DNA of 64,000 nucleotides from Alkaliphilus transvaalensis ATCC 700919 (GTDB taxonomy: Bacteria > Bacillota > Clostridia > Peptostreptococcales > Natronincolaceae), in the NCBI RefSeq assembly GCF_000621485.1, contig NZ_JHYF01000001.1, positions 248,001 to 312,000 of the forward strand. The letters are read 5' to 3'. The translations under genes and the position numbers were made by a program. Below, in pieces: positions 18,220 to 30,700 of the stretch. Below the pieces are notes generated by a model. That model made no database searches, was not told the DNA's origin, and saw only the letters and a program-made list of their open reading frames with translations. The stretch's first letter is position 1. Each line of letters begins with the position of its first letter.

Positions 18220-18682
18220 ATGAAAATTATTTCAGTAAGAGAAAATCTTGAATATAAGGATATAGCAATTCAATACTTTCAGAAAAAATGGGGAAGGAAA
18301 AACACTAAAATTATATACGAAGACTGTATTTCAAACTGCATTTTCAACAAAAAATCCGTTGCCTCATTGGTATTTATTATTAAATGATTCAGAAGAAGTT
18401 ATAGGGTGTGCAGGATTAATAACTAATGATTTTATAAGTAGAATGGATCTATATCCGTGGGTCTGTGCCCTATTTATTGATGCCAATTATCGAGGAAAAG
18501 CTTACGGCTCTTTGCTTTTAGAAAAAGCAAAAGAAGATGCAAAAAAGGGTGGATTTTCTCATTTGTATTTATGCACTGATCACATCGGCCTTTATGAGAA
18601 ATATCACTTTAAATATATTGGAGAAGGTTATCATCCATGGGGAGTAAGTTCAAGAATATATGAGGCAGTATTGACCGATTAG
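18220..18682 (+). pseudogene. GNAT family N-acetyltransferase, broken by a frameshift in an A-run
   Basis: The ATG at 18220 follows GCGAGGAG and opens a frame reading MKIISVRENLEYKDIAIQYF and onward to about 18350, then it hits TGA at 18385. The rest of the protein (PHWYLLLND, IGCAGLITNDFISRMDLYPW, LFIDANYRGKAYGSLLLEKA, YEKYHFKYIGEGYHPWG) is read in another frame from about 18353 to the TAG at 18682. The acetyl-CoA binding segment is RGKAYGS. The two parts join to one typical GNAT of about 154 residues if one A is removed from the A6 run at 18349-18354. This is either a real inactivation, a slippage-prone contingency run, or a sequencing error. If functional it could acetylate the peptide or a precursor. 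It is the only tailoring-type gene in the visible cluster. Confidence 0.82.
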
Positions 18683-18772
18683 AGTTATAACTTTCATTTA
18701 AATTGAATCCTCTATTTAGAGGAATTTATTGTATCACAGTGACACAGAGAAACATACAAAAGGGGTGGTTAA

Positions 18773-21700
18773 ATGCATATTCTTCCTATAAAAATTGAAT
18801 TTATTGAAAATTTTACGTGTATAGAGCAGGTGATTAGAGGACTAGGGAAATGGAAATGTGTTGACTTTCAATTAATGTTTTTAGATGACTGGGAGTTTGA
18901 TTATTCAAAGAGTTGGGAGATGTTGTCTGAAAAACTTCAGTATACACAAGAAAAAAAGTACAGTTTGTTGGAGAAATACCACAATATTAAATTTAACGTC
19001 AAGGTATTAGAAGATGCAGATAAGGATGAAGCCTTTGACTATATAAAAGAATCAGTTCTACAAAACAGACCTGTAGGAATAATTATGGACTATTTTTGGA
19101 CTCCTTGGCATCCTTCCTATTATAAAAAACAAAGTACATTACACTATTTACTAGTAATTGGCGTAGATGAGGCCACTGATGAAATAATATGCATAGATCC
19201 CCAATTGGCTATAAATGGGGAACGACTAGATAGATCCCATTTTAGTAAAGGTGCTATAGAATCTAATGACTTTTATCTAGTTGATGAAAATAATCAAATA
19301 CATTTGAAAGATATTTTAGATGAAATTTATACAAACCTTTTTGAGAATAAAGAAAAGGGAAATATGTTTCAAGAAATTAGAAGATTCGCTGATAGTTTTT
19401 TAAATGATTTTGATTACGAAGGACAGTTAGAACTATATAGAGACGATCCTTCAATTTCTCCTTGCTTAAAGGAAGTATTTCAAATAGGAAATTCAAGGGC
19501 TAATTATGGAATGGCTCTAAAATACATAAGTGAAAAATACAACTATAATAAATTTAATAGTACCATAGAAGGTTTAAATCTGAGTTACACAAAATGGAGA
19601 GCAATTTTTGGCATATTAATGAAAGCCTTCTATACTGGCAAGGTTAAGGAGAGTAAAAATAAAGTATTTAATAGATTGTTAGAAATAGCCAACTTAGAAG
19701 AAGAACTATATTTCCAATTAAAAAGAATATTAGAAGATGATCAATATAATGAAAATGAAAATTTACCATTATATTACAATGAAAATAGGAAAATGGATTT
19801 AGAAGAAATAGAAGAAGAGGTAGTATACGAAGCTCCAAGAAACGAAGTTGAAGAGAAACTAGTAGAAATTTGGGAAGAGGTACTGAGGGTAGATCGAATT
19901 GGAATAAATGATAACTTTTTTGAACTAGGGGGACATTCTCTAAATGCCACGGTACTAGTAGGCAAAATATATAAAGCCCTTAATGTTGAAGTAAGTATAA
20001 GGGAAGTATTTACTCTGGGTAATATAAAAGCTCTAGCCCAAGAAGTTGCCACAAAAGAGATTAACCAATATGAAGAAATACCAAAAGTTGAAGAAGAAGA
20101 ATACTACCCAGTATCATCTGCCCAAAAGAGAATGTATATGGTTCAACAATTTGAACTAGAAAGTACAGCCTACAATGTACCTTGGTCTATGTTAATTGAA
20201 GGAAAATTAGAAATAGAAAAAGTAGAGAATGTATTAATAAAACTAATAGAGAGACATGAATCTTTAAGGACAAGCTTTGAAGTAGTGGAGGGGGAAATCC
20301 TACAGAAAATACATAAACTTGAAGATATAAATTTCACCCTTGAAATAGAAAAAGCAGAAGATGATAAAGTAGCAGCAACGTTAAACAGAAGATTTATAAG
20401 GTTCTTTGATCTAAGCAAAGCACCTTTATTAAGGGCGGGTATCGTTAAGATAAATGATGAAAAACATATATTAACCATAGACATGCACCATATTATAACT
20501 GACGGTGTATCAATGGGAATATTTTCAAGGGAGTTTTCGGAGTTTTATCAAGGCATAGAGTTGAAAGAACTAAAAATACAATATAAAGATTTTTCAGCAT
20601 GGCAAAATAACCAACATAAAAAACAACAATTTCAAAAACAAGAAGAATACTGGTTAAAGGATTTTGCAGGAGAAATACCAATACTGAACTTACCAACGGA
20701 CTATACAAGACCCAAAATCCAGAGTTTTGAAGGAGATAATCATCAATTTATAATCGGAAAAGAAGAGACAAAAGCCTTACGGAATATTGCAATAAAAACA
20801 GGATCCACAATGTTTATGGTGCTGTTATCAAGTATCAACATACTACTTTCAAAATATAGTAACCAAGCGGATTTTGTGGTGGGAACACCAATAGCAGGAA
20901 GACAACATAAAGATTTAGAAACATTAGTAGGAATGTTCGTAAACACCCTATCTATAAGGACTAAAGTAGAAGAGCAGAGTAGTTTTAGAGAATACCTAAA
21001 AGCAGTGAAAGAAAAAGCAATAATGGCATATGAAAACCAAGACTATCAATTTGAAGAATTAGTTGAAAAATTAAATTTAACAGTAGATTTAGGAAGAAAT
21101 CCATTGTTTGATGTCATGTTTGCCATGCAAAATTTGGATATAGCTGGAGTACAATTAGAAGGGCTAAGAATAACAGAGTACGGTGAGGAGTTTCCAACAG
21201 CAAAATTTGATTTAACAATAACAGCAGTAGAAACAGAAGAAGAGATCATAGCTACCATTAACTACAGTACCAACCTATATAACAAAGCCACAATAGAAAA
21301 ATTAAAAGACCACTTCATAAATATACTAAAAATCATAATAAAAAATGTAGAAATCAAAATTAAAGACATTGATATAGTGACGGAAGAAGAGAGACGTGAG
21401 CTTTTAGAAACCTTTAATGATACTACCTACCAATATCCAAAGAATAAATTAATCCATAATATTTTTGAAGAAGAAGTGAAGAAAAACCCTAATGGGATAG
21501 CAGTGGTATTTAATGAAAATAAATTAACCTATAATGAACTGAATCAAAAGGCCAATCAATTGGCAAGAATTTTGGTTGAAAAGGGAGTAAAGACGGATGT
21601 AATAGTAGCTATTATGGTGGAACGCTCTCTGGAAATGATTGTAGGCATAATGGCAATATTGAAGGCTGGTGGAGCTTATTTACCAATAGCACCAGAATAT

Positions 21701-24700
21701 CCAATAGATCGGATTAACTTTATGCTGGAGGATAGTGATACTAATATCCTATTATCCCAGGAAAAGTTAATAAAAAATGTAACCTTTGATGGAACAGTTC
21801 TTTCCTTGGATCATAACCACCTTTATCAAGGGGACGATAGTAATCTTTCCTCGGTTGGCGGCCCTGAATCCCTTGCTTATGTAATCTATACATCAGGATC
21901 TACAGGAAACCCAAAGGGAGTAATGGTTCATCATCAAGGGGCTGTAAACTATTTAACATGGGCTGCTAAGAGTTATATCAAGGGCCAGCGGGTTTCAATG
22001 CCTTTATATACAAATATATCCTTCGATCTTACGGTTACCTCCATCTTTACCCCTGTTATAACAGGTAACACAATTGTTATCTATAATAATCAACAACAAG
22101 AAACCCTTATAGAGGATATTATTAAAGATAATCAAGTGGAAGTGGTTAAATTGACTCCTGCTCACTTGAGATTAATGGCAAATATTAAACATACAAACTC
22201 TAAAATTAAACGCCTAATAGTGGGAGGAGAACAGTTAGAGACTGCTTTGGCAGAAAAGATTTACTATGCTTTTGGGGGAAACATAGAAATATATAATGAA
22301 TATGGGCCAACTGAAGCAACAGTAGGCTGTATGATTCATCAATATGATCCACAAAAGGATAACGATGTAGCTGTCCCTATTGGCAAACCAGCAGATAATG
22401 TAAAGATATATATATTGGATCAACACAAAAAACCTGTGCCTAATATGGTAATAGGCGAAATCTATATATCAGGCGATGGGGTAGCAAAGGGCTATTTAAA
22501 TAACCCAAAGTTATCAATGGAGAAATTTATTAATAATCCTTATGTTGATGGGGAAAGAATGTATAAAACAGGAGATTTAGCAAGAAGACTTTCTGATAGC
22601 AACATTGAATTTGTAGGTAGAATAGATCATCAAGTAAAAATAAGGGGTTATAGAATTGAATTAGGTGAAATTGAAAATGCACTATTACAGCTAGAAGGGA
22701 TAAAAGCCGTGGCTGTAATAGATTTAGAAGAAGAGGGCAACAAGTATCTAACAGCATACTTAGTTTCAGAAAATAATTATAGCGTAAAAGAATTGAGAGA
22801 AAGTCTAAAAAGAAATCTACCAGATTATATGATTCCCTCCTATTTTATAACACTTGAAAAGCTACCCTTAAATCAAAATGGTAAAGTAGACAGAAAAGCT
22901 TTACCATTACCAAGTGGTAAAATAGATACTGGTGAAGAATATGAAGCACCAACAAATGAAATAGAAGAGAAGTTAGTTCAACTTTGGAGTTCTGTTTTAA
23001 GGGTAGATCAGATAGGGATAAATGACGAATTCTTCAGTTTGGGCGGAGATTCTATAAAGGCAATACAAATAGTTGCAAGGGCAAAATCAGAAGGTTGTTA
23101 TTTTGAAGTAAAAGATCTTTTTAAAGTAAAAACAATAAAAGAATTAGGAAAATTGGTAAGATTTCAAACTATAGAAATAGATCAAGGAATAGTTGAAGGT
23201 GAAGTGCCATTAACAGCAATACAAAGGTGGTTCTTTGAAAGTACAATAGAGAATAAAAATCATTATAACCAATCAACAGTTCTATTTAGTAAAGAAGGTT
23301 TTGAAGTAGATCATATAAAAAAGACCTTTTTGTCGCTAATAAAACATCATGATGTATTAAGGATGATCTATAAAATTGAAAAAGGTCAAGTAATTCAAAT
23401 AAACAAAGGATTAAATGAACAACTCTTTAGTCTAGAAGTCTATAATTTTAAAGAGGAAAAGGATAATGAAGAAAAAATAACTGAAATATGCACTAGAATA
23501 CAAAGCAGCATCAATATTAATGAAGGCCCCCTTGTGAAATTGGGCTTATTTAAAACAAAAGAAGGAGATCATTTATTAGTAGCAATCCATCACTTAGTCA
23601 TTGACGGAGTTTCATGGAGAATATTGCTGGAGGATATTACGGATCTATATAGGGCCAGTAAAGAAGAAAAAAGGGTAGAAGAAATTAAACTCCCTAATAA
23701 AACTACTTCTTTTAAAGAATGGGCAAATAGACTGGTGAAATATGCTAATTCATATGAAATGGAAATAGAGGCTAATTATTGGAGAAGCATTGAAGAGAAG
23801 AAGGTTGAAAAATTGCCAAAGGATAAAGCTGTTTCAACTGTTGTCACCACAGATACAGGTAGTGATATAAAGGCTGAAACAATTAATCTATCGGAAGAAG
23901 AGACAGCAAACCTGCTTAGAAAAGTTAATAGGGCATATGGTACGGAAATTAATGATATACTACTGACTGCCTTAACCAAGACTATCGGGGAGTGGACAGG
24001 CTATGATAAAGTGCTCATTAATTTAGAGTCCCACGGAAGGGAAGAAATTATAGAAGGTGCCGATATAACTAGAACCGTAGGGTGGTTTACAGCACAATAT
24101 CCAGTCATTTTAGAAAGAAAACAAAACGATCTAATTTCAGATTTAATTAAAAATGTAAAGGATCAATTAAGACTAATCCCCAATAAAGGAATTGGATATG
24201 GAATTCTTAGATATCTTTCGGATGAAAAAATAAAGCAAGGGATAGAATTTAGGCTGGATCCTGAAATCTCCTTTAACTATTTAGGTGAATTTAAAAGTGA
24301 TGATAATTTTGGAGGGTTTGGAAGTTCGAAAATAGATACAGGGGACTTCATGGATGTAAATGAAAAACCATTGTTTGCTTTGGACTTCATAGGAGTGATA
24401 ACAAAAAATAGGTTAAATATGGATATTAAATATAGTAAAAGTGAGTATCATGAAGTAACAATAAAAACCCTAGCAGAAAAATATAAAGAGAACCTATTAG
24501 AAATAGTTGAGCATTGCCAAAGTAAAAAAGAAGTAGAAGTAACAGCAAGTGATATAACAAAAGAAAAAATAACTTTAGTAGAGCTAGAACCCTATAAAGC
24601 ACAACTTCATAATATAGAAAAAATATTTCCCCTAACACCAATGGAAAGTGGAATGTTGTTCCACTCTATTGCTGATAAAGGGTCGGAAGCATACCATGAA

Positions 24701-27700
24701 ACAATAATATTAGAGGTTAAAGGAAATATCAGAGAAGAAATATTCGAAGCATGTTTTAATAAGATTATAGAAAGATATGATATATTACGAACAATCTTTG
24801 ATTATGAAAGTTTCCATAGTAGTATGCAAATTGTGTTTAAAAAGAGACCGACTAAGATAGATTTTGAAGATATTAGTAAGGACCTTGTAGACAGAGAAGC
24901 TTACTTAGATAAATTGGTAAAAGAAGATCGTAGAAAACCTTTTAATTTAAGTAAAGACCTTCTAATAAGAATGAAGCTGATCAAGACAGACGAAAGGCAA
25001 TATTCAATAATTATAAGTAACCATCACATTATCATGGATGGCTGGTGTTTAAATATAATTATTTCAGATTTAATAAAAATATATAATCAGCTCAATAAAG
25101 GAGAGGAACTAAACTTAGAAACACCCCCCCAATACTCCACTTATGTAGAGTGGTTAACAAAACAAAACACAAAAGAAGCTAATAGATACTGGAGGGAATA
25201 TTTAGATGGATTTAGGGAAGCTAGTAAACTGCCCTATGAAGAAAAGACAACAATAAAGGAATATAAAAACAGTAGTCATCTATTAGAACTTTCTAAGAAA
25301 GATACAAAGGCAATAGAAGATTTAGCCAAAAGAAACAACGTAACGGTAAACAACGTTATGCAGAGTATATGGGGAATTCAGCTGCAAAAATATAACAATG
25401 TAGGTGATTCGGTATTTGGTTATGTGGTGTCAGGTAGAAATGGAGAAGTAGCTGGAATCGAAGAGATGGTGGGCTTATTTATTAATACGCTACCTTTAAG
25501 GATTAGAAGTGGGGATAATCCATCCTACAAAGAGATCTTAGAGCAAGTAAATAATAGTTATTTAGAAAATTCTAATTATGAGTATTATTCTTTGGCAGAC
25601 ATTCAAGGTGCAAGTGAAGTCAAAGAGAACTTAATTGACAGTATAATGGTTTTTCAAAATTATCCAATCAACACTACTGAAATAAACAATAAAGAAAACT
25701 CCTTTGAAATCATTGGACTTAAAGGGGTGGAACATACAAATTATAATTTCAATATAATTATAATTCACCAAGACGTAATAACCATAAAGTTTGCTTACAA
25801 TGAAAATAAATATCTAAAAGAGAATGTTGAAAAAATCAGTAGTCATTTTGAAAGCATATTAAAATCAATAACAGAAATTGAAGAAATTAAAATAAAAGAT
25901 ATAGAACTGGTTTCAGCCGAGGAAAAACATCAAATTGTAGAAGTGTTTAATGATACAGCAGCTGATTATCCAAGGGATAAAACAATACAACAATTATTTG
26001 AAGAGCAGGTAGAAAAGACCCCAAATAATGTTGCCTTGGTGTTTAGAACTAAAGAATTAACTTACAAGGCACTAAATGAAAAGTCTAATCAACTAGCAAG
26101 AGTGTTAGTAGAAAAGGGAGTAAAAGCAGATACTGTGGTGGGAATTATGGTTAAACCTTCCCTAGAGATGTTTATAGGAATAATGGGTATTTTAAAGGCA
26201 GGGGGGGCTTATCTACCGATAGACCATGAATATCCAGAAAATCGAATAAGCTTTATGATACAGGATAGCGGCACTAGGTTTCTTTTAACCCAATCTGATT
26301 TAGGTGTTAGTTTATCTGGGGTGGAAATCCTTTTGTTGGATGAAGCGGGACACTATAGTGAAGATGGTGAAAACTTTAGGAGTTTAAGTAGGTTAAATGA
26401 CCTTGCCTATGTTATCTATACTTCTGGTAGTACTGGTAGACCTAAAGGGGTTATGGTTCAACATTCATCCTTAACAAACCAAATTGAATGGCATCAAAAA
26501 TACTATGAAGTGACAGAAAATGATCGTAGTACAAAATATGCTGGTTTCGGATTCGATGCATCTTTATGGGAGACCTTCCCTTACTTAAACAAGGGGGCAA
26601 CAATCCATATTATAGGTGAAGACATCAGATATGACATGAATCAATTAAACCAATACTTTGAGGACAATAACATTACCATAAGTTACTTACCCACTCAAAT
26701 TTGTCAACAATTTATGGAGGTGGAAAATAGATCATTGAGGATTCTTCTAACGGGGGGAGATAAGCTAAAGCAGTATATTAAGCGGGGTTATAGGGTATTT
26801 AATAACTACGGACCTACAGAAAATACTGTTGTTACCACCAACTTTTTAGTTGATAGGCAATATGACAATATTCCAATTGGAAAACCTATTGGAAATAACA
26901 AAGTCTATATACTGGATCAACATAATAACCTACAACCTATCGGAGTAGTAGGGGAACTATGTATAGGAGGTTATGGACTGGCAAGGGGCTATTTAAATAG
27001 ACCTGAACAAACAGCAGAAAAATTTGTTGAAAACCCCTTCACCACAGGCGAAAGGATATATCGAACTGGTGATTTAGCAAGATGGCTTCCCGATGGAAAC
27101 ATTGAGTTCTTAGGAAGAATTGACCATCAGGTGAAGATTCGGGGCTATAGAATTGAACTAGGAGAAATTGAAAATAGTCTATTTCAGTTTGAAGAAATAG
27201 AGGATGCAGTAGTAATTGATCTTGAAGAGGAAGGAAACAAATATCTAGCTGCGTATATAGTTACAGAGAGGGAATATAGTATAGCAGAATTGAGGGAAGG
27301 TCTAAGAAAATATCTGCCAGACTATATGATCCCTTCCTACTTCATAACCTTAGAAAAATTTCCTCTAAACCGTAATGGTAAGATAGATAGAAAAGCCCTG
27401 CCAAAACCAAGTGGAGAAATTGAAACGGGAGTAGCTTATGAAGCACCAAGAAACGAAATAGAAGAAAAGTTAGTGAAAATATGGCAAGAGGTATTAAAGA
27501 TAGATCGAATAGGAATAAATGATAACTTCTTCGACTTAGGGGGACACTCTCTAAAGGCAACAGTATTGATAGGTAAAATCAAAAAAGTCTTAAATGTAGC
27601 AGTAACCATTAGAGCGATATTTAGTTTAGGAAATATTAAAGCTCTAGCAGAAGGAATCGCATCAAAAGAAACAAACCAGTTCCAAGAAATTGAAAGGGTT

Positions 27701-30700
27701 AAAGAAGACGCGTATTATCCAGTATCATCAGCACAAAAACGAATGTATATGTTGCAACAGTTTGACCCAGAAAGCATAGCCTACAACATGCCTTGGTCTA
27801 TGGTGATAGAAGGTGGGCTAGAAATTGACAGAGTAGAAGTTGCAATAGGTAAGCTTATAAAAAGACATGAATCATTAAGAACAAGCTTTATAGTAAAGGA
27901 AGGGATTATTCTACAGAAAATATATAAATCAACAGAAATAGACTTCAACCTAGAAGTAAAAACAGCCAAAGATGAAGAAGAGGCAGTAAAGATCATTGAT
28001 AAATTTATAAGGTTCTTTAACTTAAACGAAGCTCCACTAATAAGGGGAATCGTTATTAAGCTAGAAGAAGAGAAACATATCCTAACCCTTGATATGCACC
28101 ATATTATTTCTGATGGGGTATCAATGGGAATCATCTCGGAGGAATTGTCGGAATTTTATCAAGGGGTAGAAAAGGAAGAATTGAAAATACAATATAAGGA
28201 CTTCGCAGCATGGCAAAATAGGCTGTTTAAGAGTCCTCAATTTAAAAAGCAGGAAGAATATTGGTTAAAGGAATATGAAGGAGAAATACCAGTATTAAAT
28301 CTACCAACCGACTATCCAAGACCCCAAACTCAGAGTTTTGAAGGGGAACTGATGAACTTCAATATTGGGAAGGAAGAAAAAGAGGTTTTAAGAAGTATTT
28401 CTAAGAAAACAGGCTGTACAATGTTTATGTTGTTGTTATCTGCCTTTAACATACTACTATCCAAATATAGTAATCAAGAGGATGTTATAGTTGGAACACC
28501 AATAGCAGGACGACAACATAAAGACTTAGAAAATGTAGTTGGTATGTTTGTAAACACCTTAGCAATTAGAAGTAGGGTAGATAGATACCAAAGCTACAAG
28601 GACTACCTACAAGAAGTAAAGGAAAAAGCCCTAAAGGCCTATGAAAACCAAGATTATCAATTTGATGAATTGGTGGATAACCTAAATATTATTAGAGATT
28701 TAAGTAGAAACCCACTCTTTGATGTGATCTTTTTAATGCAGAACCTAGATCAAACAGGAATTGAGTTAGATGGGTTAGTGGTTAGAGAGCACAACGCAGG
28801 TACAACTACTTCAAAATTTGATTTATCTATGTTAGCAGTAGAAGCAGAAAAAGAGCTAGTAGTTAATGTTAACTACTGCAGTAAACTCTACAACAAAGAA
28901 ACGATAGAAAGGTTAAGCCAACACTATATCAACGTATTAAAGGTCATCATAGAAAATGAGGAAGTAAAAATAAAAGATATAGAACTGGTTTCAGTCGAGG
29001 AAAAACGGCAAATTGTAGAAGTGTTTAATGACACAACCACCGATTATCCAAGGGATAAAACAATACAGCAACTCTTTGAAGAACAGGTAGAAAAGACACC
29101 AGATCAAATAGCTGTAGTATATGAAGACAAAAGGCTAACCTATCATGAACTAAATGAAAGATCTAATCAATTGGCAAGGTTGTTAAGAAGTAAAGGTGTT
29201 AAGTCCGATACTATTGTATCTATTATGGTAGATCGCTCTCTAGAGATGATGGTGGGTATTATGGGAATATTAAAGGCTGGTGGTGCTTACCTACCAATTG
29301 ACCCACAATATCCAATTGCACGAATTACATTTATGTTGGAGGATAGTAACACTGAATTACTCCTTACCCAGTCTTCAATAATGGATCATGTCTCCTTTAA
29401 GGGAGAAATCATCAACCTAGAGGATGGAGAAATATTGAAGGAAGATACTTCGAACCTAGAGCATATTACAACTGCTGTAGATTTAGCCTATGTCATTTAT
29501 ACATCCGGTAGTACGGGTAAACCAAAAGGGAATTTAATCATGCACTATAATGTAATTAGATTATTAAAAAATACTAATTACATCCAAATAACACAAGAGG
29601 ATACTTTGTTGCAACTATCCAATTATGCCTTTGATGGTTCGGCATTTGATATCTTTAATGCCCTATTAAATGGTGGAAAACTCGTATTAGTTAGTAAAGA
29701 TACTGTAACCGAGATTAGTTCTTTGGCTAAGATAATAAGAGATGAGAAGGTATCTGTATTCTTTGTCACAACTGCTTTGTTTAATGTACTGGTTGATGTA
29801 GAAATCGATTGTTTCCAAGGGATTAGAAAGGTCCTGTTTGGTGGCGAAAGAGTATCAGTAGAACATGCAAGAAAAGCCCTTCAATTTATGGGGCCAGGCA
29901 GAATACTTCATGTATATGGGCCTACAGAAAGTACCGTCTATGCCACCTACTATGAAATAGACTATATTGATGATAGGGCTGCCACCATTCCAATAGGAGG
30001 TCCAATATCTAACACCGTAATTTATATTACTGATCAGGATATGAACCTTCAACCTGTGGGGGTTCAAGGAGAAATCTGTATCGGTGGAGATGGATTAGCT
30101 AGAGGATACCTTAATAGACCAGAGCTGTCGGCTGAAAAATTTATTAATAATCCCTTTGGAGAAGGAAAAGTATATAAAACAGGTGACCTAGCCAGGTGGC
30201 TTCCTGATGGAAACATAGAGTTTATAGGCAGAAAAGATCATCAAGTTAAGATTAGAGGATTTAGAATTGAATTAGGTGAAATTGAAACATTACTATTAGA
30301 CCATAAAGCTATAAATGAAGCAATTGTAATAGCAAGGGAAAATATTGATGGTAGCAAATATCTGTACTCCTATATTACCAGTGACGAGGAAGTTGATACT
30401 AAGGAAATAAAAGAATATGTATCAACAAAACTACCCGATTATATGATTCCTACCTTCATTATTCAGTTGGCAAGAATGCCGTTAACCCCTAATGGAAAAA
30501 TTGATACTAGAGCCTTACCAGTACCAGAGGGAATTATGGCAACAGGAGCAACCTATGAAGCACCAACAAACGAAATAGAAGAAAAGTTGGTGGAAATATG
30601 GCAAGAGGTATTAAAACTAGAACGAATAGGAATAAAAGATAACTTCTTCGATTTAGGTGGACACTCTCTAAAGGCAACAGTATTGATGGGTAAAATCAAT

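Noticed and set aside
18690-18772. Terminator at CCTCT-ATTT-AGAGG between the GNAT pseudogene and the giant NRPS
   Set aside because: Only five G/C-containing pairs and no T-run; too weak to call, and the cluster is probably read through.
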